Counted from the first letter of the stretch, positions 1-9,966 are shown. The stretch: DNA of 38,044 bases from Sphingopyxis sp. (GCF_016463645.1 NZ_JAEMQX010000030.1:1-38044); one strand, 5' to 3'. Notes: generated by a model not told the origin, from the sequence alone. Numbers and translations: made by a program.

Positions 1-509
1 AGCTCGCGGGCGGCGTCGCGGTGATCCGCGTCGGCGGCGCGACCGAGGTCGAGGTCAAGGAGAGGAAGGACCGCGTCGACGACGCGCTCCACGCAACGCG
101 CGCGGCGGTCGAGGAAGGCATCCTTCCCGGCGGCGGCATTGCACTGCTCCGGTCGCTGAAGGCGCTCGAGGGTCTGAAGGCCGCGAACGACGACCAGCAG
201 TCGGGCATCGACATCGTCCGCCGCGCGCTCCGCGCGCCGGCGCGCCAGATCGCCGACAATGCCGGCGAGGACGGCGCATGGATCGTCGGTAAGCTCCTCG
301 AAAGCGAAGAGTATAGCTGGGGCTTCAACGCCGCGACCGGCGAATATCAGGACCTCGTCAAGGCGGGCGTGATCGACCCGGCCAAGGTCGTGCGCACCGC
401 GCTACAGGATGCCGCGTCGGTCGCCTCGCTGCTCATCACCACCGAGGCGCTCGTCGCCGAACTGCCGAAGGAAGAGAAGGCCGCGCCGATGCCGGCGATG
501 GACTTCTGA
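1..509 (+). CDS. groEL: GroEL chaperonin, C-terminal part (5' end outside window)
   Basis: Open from the window edge (first full codon at base 3) to TGA at 507-509. The fragment covers the end of the apical/intermediate region and the C-terminal equatorial domain of a 60-kDa chaperonin, with family blocks such as [25 protein letters not shown] and the late [20 protein letters not shown] that helps form the ATP site. GroEL forms the double-ring cytosolic folding chamber with GroES. The tail ends in [12 protein letters not shown] and lacks the Gly-Gly-Met repeats usual for the main housekeeping GroEL, so this may be a secondary copy. A hairpin follows directly. Family assignment is certain; which paralogue it is cannot be decided from the fragment. 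Confidence 0.97.
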   Translation, partial: LAGGVAVIRVGGATEVEVKERKDRVDDALHATRAAVEEGILPGGGIALLRSLKALEGLKAANDDQQSGIDIVRRALRAPARQIADNAGEDGAWIVGKLLESEEYSWGFNAATGEYQDLVKAGVIDPAKVVRTALQDAASVASLLITTEALVAELPKEEKAAPMPAMDF

Positions 510-516
510 CGATCGG

Positions 517-540
517 AGGGCGGCGGTGTGCCGCCGCCCT
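517..540 (+). terminator. Hairpin terminator after groEL
   Basis: A perfect 10-bp stem, AGGGCGGCGG and CCGCCGCCCT, closes on a tgtg loop, beginning 7 nt after the groEL stop. There is no T-run behind it, so it is either an intrinsic terminator of the weak-tail type common in high-GC alphaproteobacteria or a 3'-end stabilising stem. Confidence 0.7.
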
Positions 541-581
541 CACTCGCCATGTTTCTGGGCGGAGCATCAAGGAGATCAGCG

Positions 582-791
582 ATGCCTTTTGGTGGTCAAA
601 GCATTCGAAGTTGCTCGTCGCAGATCAAGCTGCGGCATGGCGAGGAAGCCAAATTCATTGTCTCCAGGCAAGCGCAATGGGCGCGCGACCGGGGCAACGA
701 CGAAGAGATCGCATTTTGGAACGCCGTGCTGAGCGACTTGGATCGGAAGACCTCGCCTTCTGCGAAGCCCTGTCTCGACCGACCTCATTGA
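582..791 (+). CDS. Small protein of unknown function (69 aa)
   Basis: The start is fixed by a good ribosome site (aaggag at 569-574, 7 nt before the ATG). The product is 69 residues, hydrophilic, with a charged amphipathic middle (EEAKFIVSRQAQWARDRGND) and a short Trp/Ala stretch, and no signal peptide or membrane segment. I do not recognise the family. It lies 40 nt behind the groEL hairpin on the same strand, so it would need read-through or its own promoter. The main support for it being real is the ribosome site; the Cys-Leu-Asp-Arg-Pro-His end could also be a chance extension. Confidence 0.5.
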   Translation: MPFGGQSIRSCSSQIKLRHGEEAKFIVSRQAQWARDRGNDEEIAFWNAVLSDLDRKTSPSAKPCLDRPH

Positions 792-1014
792 AGAGGCGAT
801 CCGGCGCATTGAACCTTGGCTGGCTGGTAGAGAAGCTAACTGATCAGTTGCTATCCTGGGCGAATGAAATTCGTGTCCGGCTACGTCCCCGCAGCACGCG
901 GCCAGGAAGCATCGTCCGCGATGGCCACTGCGTCGGGAAACAGCTTGTCGAGAAAGGCAAGTGTTTCGATGAGACGCCCAGAGGCGTGCAGCGGCTACAC
1001 CTGCCCCCGATGGC
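792..1014. other. Intergenic, no recognisable gene
   Basis: Open frames exist on both strands, but none has a convincing ribosome site or a recognisable family. With the scrap that follows, this looks like decayed sequence between the groEL locus and the ars operon. Confidence 0.4.
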
Positions 1015-1260
1015 TCAGACAACCGCCCCGATATCGACGGCGCCGAGGCCGAGCCACCCCGCCATGCCCTCCAGCTCGTCCCTCAACCGCTCGACCGTCT
1101 CGGCTGGAGCGCCCGGTTCGAGCGTGACACGCGGCGCTCGCAGGACGCCGGCATTACGGTCGGATTTGAGATCGACCCGTGCCTGCGACCGAAGTACCAC
1201 CCCATCCCGATCCAACACGGCGTCTTCCGGACCCCATCGGGCAGAAAAATGGCACCACAC
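1015..1260 (-). pseudogene. C-terminal remnant of a YcaQ-like winged-helix DNA-binding protein
   Basis: Read on the minus strand, the last 60 or so codons give ARVDLKSDRNAGVLRAP, then TLEPGAP and GMAGWLGLGAVDIG, ending at TGA (1017-1015). This matches the C-terminal pattern of the large winged-helix (HTH_42/YcaQ) family, where a 'RVDLKADRKAGVLRV' strand is followed by 'EPGAP' and 'WLGL'. Family members are about 350-400 residues; here only the tail remains and the upstream codons (HFSARWGPEDAVLDRDG) no longer look like the family, so the frame has probably shifted. The remnant ends about 95 nt before the ars operator, consistent with deletion when the ars block arrived. The assignment comes from memory of the family pattern only. 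Confidence 0.55.
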
Positions 1261-1355
1261 CGAAGCCCACCCTTCAATAGCTGTTCCATATCGCCGGCGG
1301 CCGGGCGAACTCTCCTATATTGCCCGAGCCGGGTTATCAGCCAGCCCGCCCGGCC

Positions 1356-1412
1356 TATCGGATATTTCCGATATGAATTGACAGACGCTAATGCATCGGA
1401 TAATTCCGATAC
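1356..1412 (+). promoter_or_regulatory. ars operon promoter with two ArsR-type palindromic operators
   Basis: Two inverted repeats of the same design are visible: TATCGGA-tatt-TCCGATA at 1356-1373 and ATCGGA-taat-TCCGAT at 1395-1410, centres 38 bp apart. Between them is a perfect TTGACA (1378-1383); a -10 candidate GATAAT (1399-1404, spacing 15) lies inside the second palindrome. A repressor on either palindrome would block RNA polymerase. The expected start point (about 1410-1413) coincides with the arsR ATG, and no ribosome site precedes that ATG. Confidence 0.75.
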
Positions 1413-1742
1413 ATGAACACCGACACCGCCCTTGCCGCACTCGCTGCGCTGTCACACCCCACCCGTCTCGAAGCCTTTCGCTTGTTGGTCCAGCATGAGC
1501 CCGCCGGGCTATCGACCGGGCAGCTCGTCGATGCCTCGGGGCTGACGCAAAGCACGTTTTCCACACATCTTGCGGTCCTGGCAAAGGCCGGGCTGGTCAA
1601 GTCAGAGAAGCGCGGGCGTCAGTTCATCCAGCGCGCAGAGATCGACGCATTGAAGGGGTTGATGCTCTTTCTCGCCAAGGACTGCTGCCAAGGACGAGCC
1701 GAGCTGTGCGAGCCGCTGCTCGCCGAGCTGGCCTGCTGCTGA
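1413..1742 (+). CDS. arsR: ArsR-family arsenite-responsive repressor
   Basis: A 109-residue SmtB/ArsR winged-helix repressor. Residues about 13-75 form the DNA-binding domain (ALSHPTRLEAFRLL, then the recognition helix TQSTFSTHLAVLAKAGLV). The C-terminal part holds Cys91-Cys92 and Cys99, plus Cys108-Cys109, resembling the C-terminal As(III) site of Acidithiobacillus-type ArsR rather than the CVC site of the R773 type. Arsenite binding is expected to release it from the two palindromes upstream and derepress the operon. The ATG has no Shine-Dalgarno sequence and sits at the predicted transcription start, so translation may be leaderless. arsC follows 13 nt later. Confidence 0.95.
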   Translation: MNTDTALAALAALSHPTRLEAFRLLVQHEPAGLSTGQLVDASGLTQSTFSTHLAVLAKAGLVKSEKRGRQFIQRAEIDALKGLMLFLAKDCCQGRAELCEPLLAELACC

Positions 1743-1755
1743 AGGAACCCGCCCC

Positions 1756-2184
1756 GTGACCGACATCATCATCTATCACAACCCCGAGTGCGGCACTTCG
1801 CGCAACACGCTCGCGCTGATCCGCAACGCGGGTATCGAGCCGGACGTCGTCGAATATCTGAAGACACCGCCTTCGCGTGCCTTGTTGGAGCAATTGATCG
1901 AGCGCGCCGGGATCACACCGCGCGAGCTGCTGCGCGAGAAAGGCACGCCCTATGCGGAGCTCGGTCTCCGCGACGAAAGCCTTACCGACAGCGCGCTCAT
2001 CGATGCAATGATGGCGCATCCGATCCTCATCAACCGCCCGCTCGTCGTCTCGCCGCTCGGAGTCAAGCTCTGCCGTCCCTCCGAAGCCGTGCTCGACATC
2101 CTGCCCGCACGGCAGCTTGGCGCCTTCACCAAGGAAGATGGCGAACAGGTCGTCGACGCCGGCGGCAATCGCGTTCAGGCCTGA
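1756..2184 (+). CDS. arsC: Arsenate reductase, glutaredoxin-dependent (ArsC)
   Basis: A 142-residue ArsC of the R773/Spx-like thioredoxin fold, reducing As(V) to As(III) in the cytosol with glutathione and glutaredoxin. The active-site loop [10 protein letters not shown] puts the catalytic Cys at position 12; Arg60, Arg94 (in LINRPLVV) and Arg107 (LCRPSE) occupy the positions of the oxyanion-binding arginines of the plasmid R773 enzyme. The start is GTG, chosen because gaagga stands 9 nt upstream and the residues from there match the family N-terminus. Length is normal for the family. The stop is 10 nt before the acr3 ATG. Confidence 0.96.
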   Translation: MTDIIIYHNPECGTSRNTLALIRNAGIEPDVVEYLKTPPSRALLEQLIERAGITPRELLREKGTPYAELGLRDESLTDSALIDAMMAHPILINRPLVVSPLGVKLCRPSEAVLDILPARQLGAFTKEDGEQVVDAGGNRVQA

Positions 2185-2194
2185 GGACAGCATC

Positions 2195-3259
2195 ATGACT
2201 GCGGCAAAGCGCGAACGCCTGTCCTTCCTCGATCGCTACCTGACGCTCTGGATATTCCTCGCGATGGCGCTCGGCGTCCTCTTGGGGTCGGCATTCAAGG
2301 GCTTACCCGACGCGATCGACGCCATGTCGATCGGCACGACGAACATCCCGATTGCGATCGGCCTCATCCTGATGATGTATCCGCCGCTCGCCCGCGTCCG
2401 CTACGACGAACTGCCGCGCGTGTTCGAGGACAAGCGCGTGCTCGCGATCTCGCTCGTTCAGAACTGGATCATCGGGCCGGTGCTGATGTTCGCGCTCGCG
2501 GTCCTCTTCCTTTCGGACAGGCCCGAATATATGACCGGCCTGATCCTGATCGGTCTCGCCCGCTGCATCGCGATGGTAATCGTGTGGAACCAGCTCGCCA
2601 AGGGCGACAATCAATATGTCGCGGCGCTCGTCGCCTTCAACTCGATCTTCCAGATTCTCTTCTTCAGCGTCTACGCTTGGCTCTTCCTCACCGTCCTGCC
2701 GCCGCTTTTCGGACTCGAAGGTAGCGTCATCGACGTGAGCTTCTGGACCATCGCCGAGGCGGTTCTCATCTATCTCGGCATCCCCTTCCTCGCAGCATAT
2801 CTCACGCGCCGCTTCCTCGCCCGCGCAAAAGGAGACGAGTGGTACGAGACGCGCTTCCTGCCCAAAATCGGGCCGGTCACGCTCGTCGCGCTGCTGTTCA
2901 CGATCGTCGCGATGTTCAGCCTCAAGGGCGGCGAGATCGTCACCATCCCTGGCGACGTCGTCCGTATCGCGATCCCGCTCACGATTTATTTCGTCGTCCA
3001 GTTCCTCATCAGCTTCTGGATGGGCAAGCTGATCGAAGCCGACTATCCGCGCACAACCGCGGTCGCCTTCACCGCCGCGGGTAATAACTTCGAACTGGCA
3101 ATTGCGGTCGCGATCGCCGCCTTCGGGCTCGCCTCGCCGGTGGCCTTTGCGGCCGTCATCGGACCGCTCGTCGAAGTGCCCGTCCTCATCCTGCTCGTCG
3201 GCGTCGCCTTCCGCCTCGGCCGCCGCTGGTTCCCGGCAACCACGCCTGCACAAGCCTGA
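2195..3259 (+). CDS. acr3: Arsenite efflux permease, ACR3 family
   Basis: A 354-residue membrane protein with about ten transmembrane helices, of the ACR3 (bile-acid/arsenite transporter superfamily) type. It exports As(OH)3/arsenite across the inner membrane, driven by the proton motive force. Family landmarks are present: [18 protein letters not shown] with the conserved Cys (residue 124) in the fourth helix, [14 protein letters not shown], and the conserved Glu (residue 327) in [10 protein letters not shown]. The ATG at 2195 is preceded by tgagga overlapping the arsC stop, so it is translated together with arsC; an upstream in-frame extension into arsC is not credible. Some databases call it arsB, but it is not the 12-helix ArsB type. 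Confidence 0.96.
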   Translation: MTAAKRERLSFLDRYLTLWIFLAMALGVLLGSAFKGLPDAIDAMSIGTTNIPIAIGLILMMYPPLARVRYDELPRVFEDKRVLAISLVQNWIIGPVLMFALAVLFLSDRPEYMTGLILIGLARCIAMVIVWNQLAKGDNQYVAALVAFNSIFQILFFSVYAWLFLTVLPPLFGLEGSVIDVSFWTIAEAVLIYLGIPFLAAYLTRRFLARAKGDEWYETRFLPKIGPVTLVALLFTIVAMFSLKGGEIVTIPGDVVRIAIPLTIYFVVQFLISFWMGKLIEADYPRTTAVAFTAAGNNFELAIAVAIAAFGLASPVAFAAVIGPLVEVPVLILLVGVAFRLGRRWFPATTPAQA

Positions 3260-3264
3260 GTATT

Positions 3265-4023
3265 ATGACAGAATTGACCTATACGCGCCTTCGCACGCTC
3301 ACCGACCCGCACCACCTCCCGGCGCTCAGCGCCGAATATCTTCACGCGCAGCCGGCGCTCGGCCTCGGACCGCTCGATCCCGCGCCGCGCATCCTGCTAC
3401 TCTACGGATCCTTGCGCGAACGCTCCTATTCGCGGCTCGTCGTCGAGGAGACGGCGCGCCTGCTCCAGCTCTTCGGCTGCGAGACGCGCATCTTCGATCC
3501 CTCCGACCTCCCCTTGCCCGACCAGATCGCCGACGACGATCATCCGGCGGTCGAGGAACTCAGACAGCATTCCATCTGGTCCGAGGGCCAGGTCTGGTGC
3601 AGCCCCGAGCGACATGGCCAGATTACAGGTATCATGAAGGCGCAGGTCGACCATCTTCCGCTCGCCTATAAGGGCCTCCGCCCGACGCAAGGCCGCACGC
3701 TCGCGGTGATGCAGGTGTCGGCGGGGTCGCAGTCGTTCAACAGCGTCAATACGCTGCGCATCCTCGGCCGCTGGATGCGGATGATCACGATCCCCAACCA
3801 GTCGAGTGTTGCGAAGGCTTGGCAGGAGTTCGACGAAACGGGCCGTATGCTGCCGTCGAGCTATTATGACCGGATCGTCGACGTTGCTGAGGAGCTTGTC
3901 CGCTTCACCATCCTCACACGCGGGCATGCCGCCCAGCTCGTTGACCGCTATTCGGAACGCAAGGACCGGAAAGAGCCCGTCGTCACGCCCGCCGAACTGG
4001 CCGGAATTCCAGGCACGCGCTGA
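3265..4023 (+). CDS. arsH: ArsH, NADPH-dependent FMN reductase / organoarsenical oxidase
   Basis: A 252-residue flavodoxin-fold protein. The FMN-phosphate loop is [12 protein letters not shown] (about residues 45-58). Family blocks [39 protein letters not shown] and [10 protein letters not shown] are intact. ArsH homologues oxidise trivalent methylated or aromatic arsenicals and also reduce quinones or azo compounds. It starts 5 nt after acr3 with a weak ribosome site, the last gene of the ars operon. Full length for the family. Its stop is immediately followed by sequence belonging to an unrelated, broken glycosyltransferase gene. Confidence 0.95.
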   Translation: MTELTYTRLRTLTDPHHLPALSAEYLHAQPALGLGPLDPAPRILLLYGSLRERSYSRLVVEETARLLQLFGCETRIFDPSDLPLPDQIADDDHPAVEELRQHSIWSEGQVWCSPERHGQITGIMKAQVDHLPLAYKGLRPTQGRTLAVMQVSAGSQSFNSVNTLRILGRWMRMITIPNQSSVAKAWQEFDETGRMLPSSYYDRIVDVAEELVRFTILTRGHAAQLVDRYSERKDRKEPVVTPAELAGIPGTR

Positions 4024-4024
4024 A

Positions 4025-4945
4025 GGTTCGACGCCATATTGGCACGCCGCCGAGCTGCTGATCGATGGGTCGGGCGTGCTGATCCCGTTCGACAATCCGG
4101 CTGGCTTCGGTCCTGCAATTGCCAATCTGCTGGGCGACGAAACCGGACGTCTGGCGATGGGCCGCAAGGCCTATGCCGCCAGCCGTCCGATGACCTGGGC
4201 GAATACGGCGCGCCGCTATGCCGCGAGCTTTCGCGCGGCTTCCCGCAAAGGCAGGGTTGCGACCGGCGACCGGATGGACATGCCAAAACCCATCCCGACG
4301 ATCGCACAGACGAAAGCCCGACCGAACCTCCCGCCCATGTCGCTCGATCATCTCGCCGCGATGAGCGACGATACGGGCATGGCCCAGCATGCGGTTCATG
4401 CGATCGCCGACCGCCGCCATGGCTATTGCATCGACGACAATGCGCGGGCGCTGCTGCTGTGCTGCGGTCTCGCCGACGGTCCCGACGCGCCGCTGGTGCG
4501 CCGCCTGTCGTCCACCTTCGCGGCCTTCATCCAGCATGGCTGGAATCCGGACAATCGGCGCTTTCGCAATTTCATGAGCTTCGACCGGCGATGGCTGGAA
4601 GATGCGGGCTCGGAAGACAGTCATGGGCGGACGCTCTGGGCGCTGGGCACCTATAGCGCACGCGCCGGCTCCCCCGGACACGCGCGCTGGGCAAGAGAGC
4701 TGTTCAGCGAGGCGCTGGACGGGGTGGTAGCGTTTACTTCGCCGCGGGCCTGGGCGTTCACCTTGCTCGGCCTCGCGCCCTATTGCGCGGTTTACGCGGA
4801 AGATTATGCCGCCGCGCACCTGCGGGCCGAACTCGCCGACCGCCTCGAAAAACTGCTGAGCGCATGGGAAGGTCCCGAATGGACATGGTTCGAGAATGGC
4901 CTCAGCTATGACAATGCGCGGCTGCCGCAGGCGCTGATCGTCACG
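4025..4945 (+). pseudogene. Internal fragment of a glycosyltransferase gene, truncated at both ends
   Basis: From 4028 an open frame encodes STPYWHAAELL, GVLIPFDNP, HGYCIDDNARAL, WNPDNRRFRNFMSF, WLEDAGSEDSHGRTLWALG and LSYDNARLPQALI. The intact minus-strand glycosyltransferase at 11255-13531 contains the matching STPYVHAVELL, GVLVPFNDS, HGYCVDDNARAL, WNPDRGEFRNFMGF, WLEDVGSEDSCGRTLWALG and LAYDNGRLPEAML in the same order. The fragment therefore begins inside the end of the GT-B domain and stops about 130 residues short of the C-terminus. There is no internal stop. The 5' break coincides with the arsH stop (4021-4023). It could still make a soluble helical-domain protein from an internal ATG such as that at 4276, but I see no ribosome site that argues for this. 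Confidence 0.85.
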
Positions 4946-5412
4946 GGCGCGGCAACACGTCGCAGGGCTTTACGCTCGAAAGCTACGAGCCGATGGATGC
5001 TGACGAGCCAGTGAGTGATCCGGCCGCACAAGCCGGGTAGAGGCAGTCCTGTTTTCCGCTTCCTGTCCCCCCCCCCCTCGCCTGAGACGGATTACGGCTC
5101 ATTACCGCCAGACCTGGCCGTTTGCGGAACGGCGGCTTTTGGCGGTCGAATGAAACTGGCGGACGCTCCAACTATTCCCGGCGTTCGCTTGAAAGCTCGA
5201 TCTCCGTGCTGGTGCAATCGAGGCGCAACCACGTTTCGCAGGAACCGAATAGACACTGACGGGCTCAGATTCCCGAAACCCGTCAGATGATCGGCGCGAC
5301 ACCTTATAATCCTGGCTGGAGCTCCCATATACGGATCATCGCGGCACACGTTCATCGTAGGCGGCCGCGGCTGAGAGACCTGGCGCTCCCGCTTACATGC
5401 AGGAGCCGCCCC
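4946..5412. other. Junction and intergenic region without a recognised gene
   Basis: Just past the glycosyltransferase homology, frame 4951-5040 (plus) reads GNTSQGFTLESYEPMDADE and onward to TAG, which looks like a genuine acidic C-terminus cut from some other gene; I do not recognise it. Beyond it there is a run of ten C at 5067-5076 and no open frame I can support. The last part presumably holds the promoter of the gene at 5413, whose ribosome site is aggag at 5401-5405. Confidence 0.4.
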
Positions 5413-5721
5413 ATGCCGCCCGATTCCGATCAGCCCCAGTCGCCGGCCCCGGACACGCCTGCCCCAGCCAACGCGCAATCGAGACGATTTTTCCGCAAGA
5501 GCCGTAGACCATTCGCCTTGGATGACGCACGGCGCCAAGGGGACATCAGTCAGCTCGCCTTCTTGACGATGGGCGGACGGGATCCGGCGATAGCCTTCCT
5601 GAACACCGACAACGCCGCGCTCGGCGGCCGCCCGCTTACAGTCGCGACCGCGAGCCCCGAGGGATATGAACGGGTTGCGGCAGCGATCCGCCGCTGGCCG
5701 AGCGGCCCAGGATTCAAATGA
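5413..5721 (+). CDS. MbcA/ParS/Xre-type (DUF2384) domain protein
   Basis: A 102-residue protein. After a Pro/Ala-rich low-complexity start (residues 1-25) and a basic patch (RRFFRKSRRPF), the rest matches the DUF2384 fold of Xre/MbcA/ParS antitoxins: ISQLAFLTMGGRDPAIAFLN, then ALGGRPLTVATASPEGYERV. Such proteins normally neutralise a RES-domain toxin by C-terminal contact and autorepress through an N-terminal helix-turn-helix. Here no full HTH is visible and the next gene encodes no RES domain, so this may be an orphan or a different regulatory pair. ATG chosen for aggag 8 nt upstream; longer in-frame starts lack a ribosome site. Its stop overlaps the next start (ATGA at 5718-5721). Confidence 0.7.
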   Translation: MPPDSDQPQSPAPDTPAPANAQSRRFFRKSRRPFALDDARRQGDISQLAFLTMGGRDPAIAFLNTDNAALGGRPLTVATASPEGYERVAAAIRRWPSGPGFK

Positions 5722-5951
5722 GCCGCGCGATGAACATTTCGCTGCCGGAAGACGAGGTCAAGCGCCTGTGCCTTCTGCAAGGTGTCAGCATCAGTGCGAT
5801 CGAGCCGCTTCAGTCGGGCGGTACCCGCCTTGTCTGCACATCCGGCTCCGGCGCCGAGGAAATGCGCCTCCGGCTCCGCGGTCACCTGATCGACGGCCAT
5901 GTTCTCCGTCACCGCTTCTATCGCCCGCCGGCCACGCATGAGCGCCCTTAA
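5718..5951 (+). CDS. Unknown 77-residue protein coupled to the DUF2384 gene
   Basis: Starts in a 4-nt ATGA overlap with the preceding DUF2384 gene, a strong sign of translational coupling and a shared function. Visible features are MNISLPEDEVKRLCLLQGVS, a central beta-like stretch (GGTRLVCTSGSG), a basic RLRLRGH segment and an Arg/His/Pro-rich tail. No membrane segment, signal peptide or known catalytic motif is visible, and it does not resemble the RES toxin expected beside an MbcA-like antitoxin. Function unknown; it could be the partner protein of the upstream gene. Confidence 0.6.
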   Translation: MSRAMNISLPEDEVKRLCLLQGVSISAIEPLQSGGTRLVCTSGSGAEEMRLRLRGHLIDGHVLRHRFYRPPATHERP

Positions 5952-6018
5952 GGCCGGCGCGCGATTTCGTGGTGAGCGAACGTCTCTCCCGAACCCGAAT
6001 AATGTCGGTATTCGTGCC

Positions 6019-6038
6019 GCACATTTATCGGGATGTGC
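6019..6038. promoter_or_regulatory. Perfect inverted repeat upstream of the 6125 gene, possible operator
   Basis: GCACAT and ATGTGC (6-bp arms, 8-nt spacer ttatcggg) lie about 90 nt before the next ATG. A TATAGG that could serve as a -10 element follows at 6039-6044. A second small repeat, GAATA with TATTC (5997-6013), precedes it. Regulator unknown; chance occurrence cannot be excluded. Confidence 0.3.
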
Positions 6039-6124
6039 TATAGGCCTCCCATCACCTGAAATCGAACAAGCTCCATGTGACAGAGGGACGATCCGTGCTC
6101 TCGCTTGATGCAGGAGCACACACC

Positions 6125-6313
6125 ATGTGCCTTATTCAATTGCTCGAAGACGAGCAGATCGCGCTCGCGCGATACGCCGCCGCAACAAATCCCTCGGCGA
6201 TCGACCGTTATGGGCGCATGATCGAAGGGATCGGTCGGCGTCTGACGGCCTTTCCCTACCAGCATCGCCCCTATTTTCCGCTCAACAGATTGCGGACGCA
6301 AACGGCTCGCTAG
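6125..6313 (+). CDS. Small protein of unknown function (62 aa)
   Basis: The ATG is preceded by aggag at 6112-6116, giving the peptide MCLIQLLEDEQIALARYAAA and so on to an Arg-rich end (PLNRLRTQTAR). The first half is a likely amphipathic helix with acidic residues; the second contains PYQHRPYFP. No signal peptide or membrane span is evident. I do not recognise the family. The good ribosome site is the main support; a longer in-frame start at 6077 lacks one. Confidence 0.5.
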   Translation: MCLIQLLEDEQIALARYAAATNPSAIDRYGRMIEGIGRRLTAFPYQHRPYFPLNRLRTQTAR

Positions 6314-6360
6314 CACGTTTGCGAACACGCGCATCCTGAAACCGAAGAAAGATATCTGAC

Positions 6361-6495
6361 ATGGCCAAATCGCAAAAACGTAGCAATCGCGAGATTCGCA
6401 AACCCAAGGCCGCCAAGGCGAAGCCGCCGACCGCGCTCGCAGCCCAAGAGGCCTCCGCGGTGCAGATGACCGCCAAGCCGAAGGGCAATCGCTGA
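6361..6495 (+). CDS. Very small Lys/Pro/Ala-rich basic protein (44 aa)
   Basis: Encodes 44 residues beginning MAKSQKRSNREIRKPKAAKA. Short basic proteins with this MAKxQxRSNRExxKPK start are, as I recall, found widely and unannotated in alphaproteobacteria, which is why I call it despite its length. It is likely disordered and could bind nucleic acid or ribosomes, but no function is known to me. The ribosome site is weak (gaag about 15 nt upstream). The stop lies 7 nt from the end of the convergent FAD oxidoreductase gene. Confidence 0.6.
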   Translation: MAKSQKRSNREIRKPKAAKAKPPTALAAQEASAVQMTAKPKGNR

Positions 6496-6502
6496 CGCGC
6501 CG

Positions 6503-7735
6503 TCAAAAACTGCGGTGGAAGCTGACCAGATCGGCGTCGGGATCGCCGTAGCCACAGATAAGGCTGCGCAGCATCTGGGCCGCCATCATCGAGAAGGTGA
6601 TTCCATTTCCGCCATAGCCCATCGCGGCATAGCAGTTCGGCATACCGGGAATGCGACCGATAGTCGGCGTACCGACCGGGCTGTCGCCGAAACTGCCGGC
6701 CCAGCTATAAGCCGGTTCCGCATCCACTCCCGGTAACAGGGCAGCAAGCTTTCGCGATAGCGTCGCTGCCTTGTCGGGGAGCTTCGCATCGCGGAGAGCC
6801 GCGTTACCGATTTCCTCATCCTCGCCGCCGCAGATGATTTCTCCGCGCGGGGTGGTCCGGATGTAGAGGTAGGGATCGGCGGCTTCCCAGATCATCGCGG
6901 CGGTCGGCCAGATGGCGCGGGGTTGTGGACGCGTGGCGATCGACCAGCTCGAGATGATCTTGTTCCCCTTGCGCGGAATCCCCTTCATCATCTCATAACC
7001 CGTTGCCATGACGACATGGCGCGCGCGAATGCTCGGTCCGCGCGCCGAGACCAAGGTGACCCCCTCGCCCGTCGGCGCGATGTCGCAGATATCGACGGGC
7101 GAATAGAGCCGCGCGCCCCGCGCCAGCGCAACGTTCAGAAAGCCTGCGGTAAGGCGGCGCGGATCGGCGGAATAATTGCCGAAGCCGATCAGCGCGTGGC
7201 GTCCCTTGATCCCGTAACGCTCCTGAACTGCAGCGGGTTTGAGCAATTCCACCTCGAAGCCCGCACGCCGCCGGGCGTCGGCTTCGACCGCAAGCCCGTC
7301 AGCACCGAGCACATTGCCGTCGAGATAGATCGAGGCGCGCGTCGCCCCATCGACGGCGAGGCCCAGCCGTTCGGTCCGTTCGCGTAGCGCGTCGACCGAC
7401 TGGCGCGATCGCCGCCAGATGCGTTCGGCCTTTTCGCGCCCGATCCGCTCGGCCATCAAGGTCAGCGGCGTATCGAGCTCATATTGCAGCATCGCGGTCG
7501 ACGCGGCGGTCGATCCTTCGGCGGGACCCCGGCGATCGACGATCACGATGTTGAGCCCCGCTTCCGACAACGCCTCCGCGATCAGCGCGCCCGACACGCC
7601 CGCCCCGACGACGAGCACGTCGCACGCAATGTCCCTTGTCAGCGGCCGCGCGGCGATCGCGGGACGACGCCGTGCCGACCAGATCGACTGGCCGGTCCGG
7701 AGATCGCGATGATGGGTCGCCGATGCGCGGCTCAC
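6503..7735 (-). CDS. FAD-dependent oxidoreductase of the DAO family
   Basis: A 410-residue protein. After about 35 residues starting DLRTGQSIW, a Rossmann dinucleotide-binding motif (VLVVGAGVSGALIAEAL) is followed by IVIVDRRGPAEGSTAAS, typical of the D-amino-acid oxidase/glycine oxidase (DAO, PF01266) fold, and a C-terminal FAD contact MGYGGNGITFSMMAA. Such enzymes oxidise amines or imino acids; this substrate cannot be named. It begins with GTG 12 nt after the katE stop, so it is most likely the last gene of the glycosyltransferase-GH130-katE transcript and perhaps part of the stress response. No signal peptide, so cytosolic. Confidence 0.85.
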   Translation of the reverse strand: MSRASATHHRDLRTGQSIWSARRRPAIAARPLTRDIACDVLVVGAGVSGALIAEALSEAGLNIVIVDRRGPAEGSTAASTAMLQYELDTPLTLMAERIGREKAERIWRRSRQSVDALRERTERLGLAVDGATRASIYLDGNVLGADGLAVEADARRRAGFEVELLKPAAVQERYGIKGRHALIGFGNYSADPRRLTAGFLNVALARGARLYSPVDICDIAPTGEGVTLVSARGPSIRARHVVMATGYEMMKGIPRKGNKIISSWSIATRPQPRAIWPTAAMIWEAADPYLYIRTTPRGEIICGGEDEEIGNAALRDAKLPDKAATLSRKLAALLPGVDAEPAYSWAGSFGDSPVGTPTIGRIPGMPNCYAAMGYGGNGITFSMMAAQMLRSLICGYGDPDADLVSFHRSF

Positions 7736-7747
7736 CGGAACAGGCGA

Positions 7748-9898
<2,151 letters not shown>

Positions 9899-9966
9899 CG
9901 GTCATTCCTTCTGCCGCGGAAGGCGACACTCCTACAATCCGCCGCTTCGCCTTATGTTGCGTGCCG

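Noticed and set aside
2303..3253. Minus-strand open frame opposite acr3
   Set aside because: The product is an extreme Asp/Glu/Arg mixture mirroring a membrane protein; acr3 on the plus strand is unambiguous.
5067..5076. Run of ten C
   Set aside because: No other structure is associated with it; a simple homopolymer, perhaps even a sequencing-length uncertainty.
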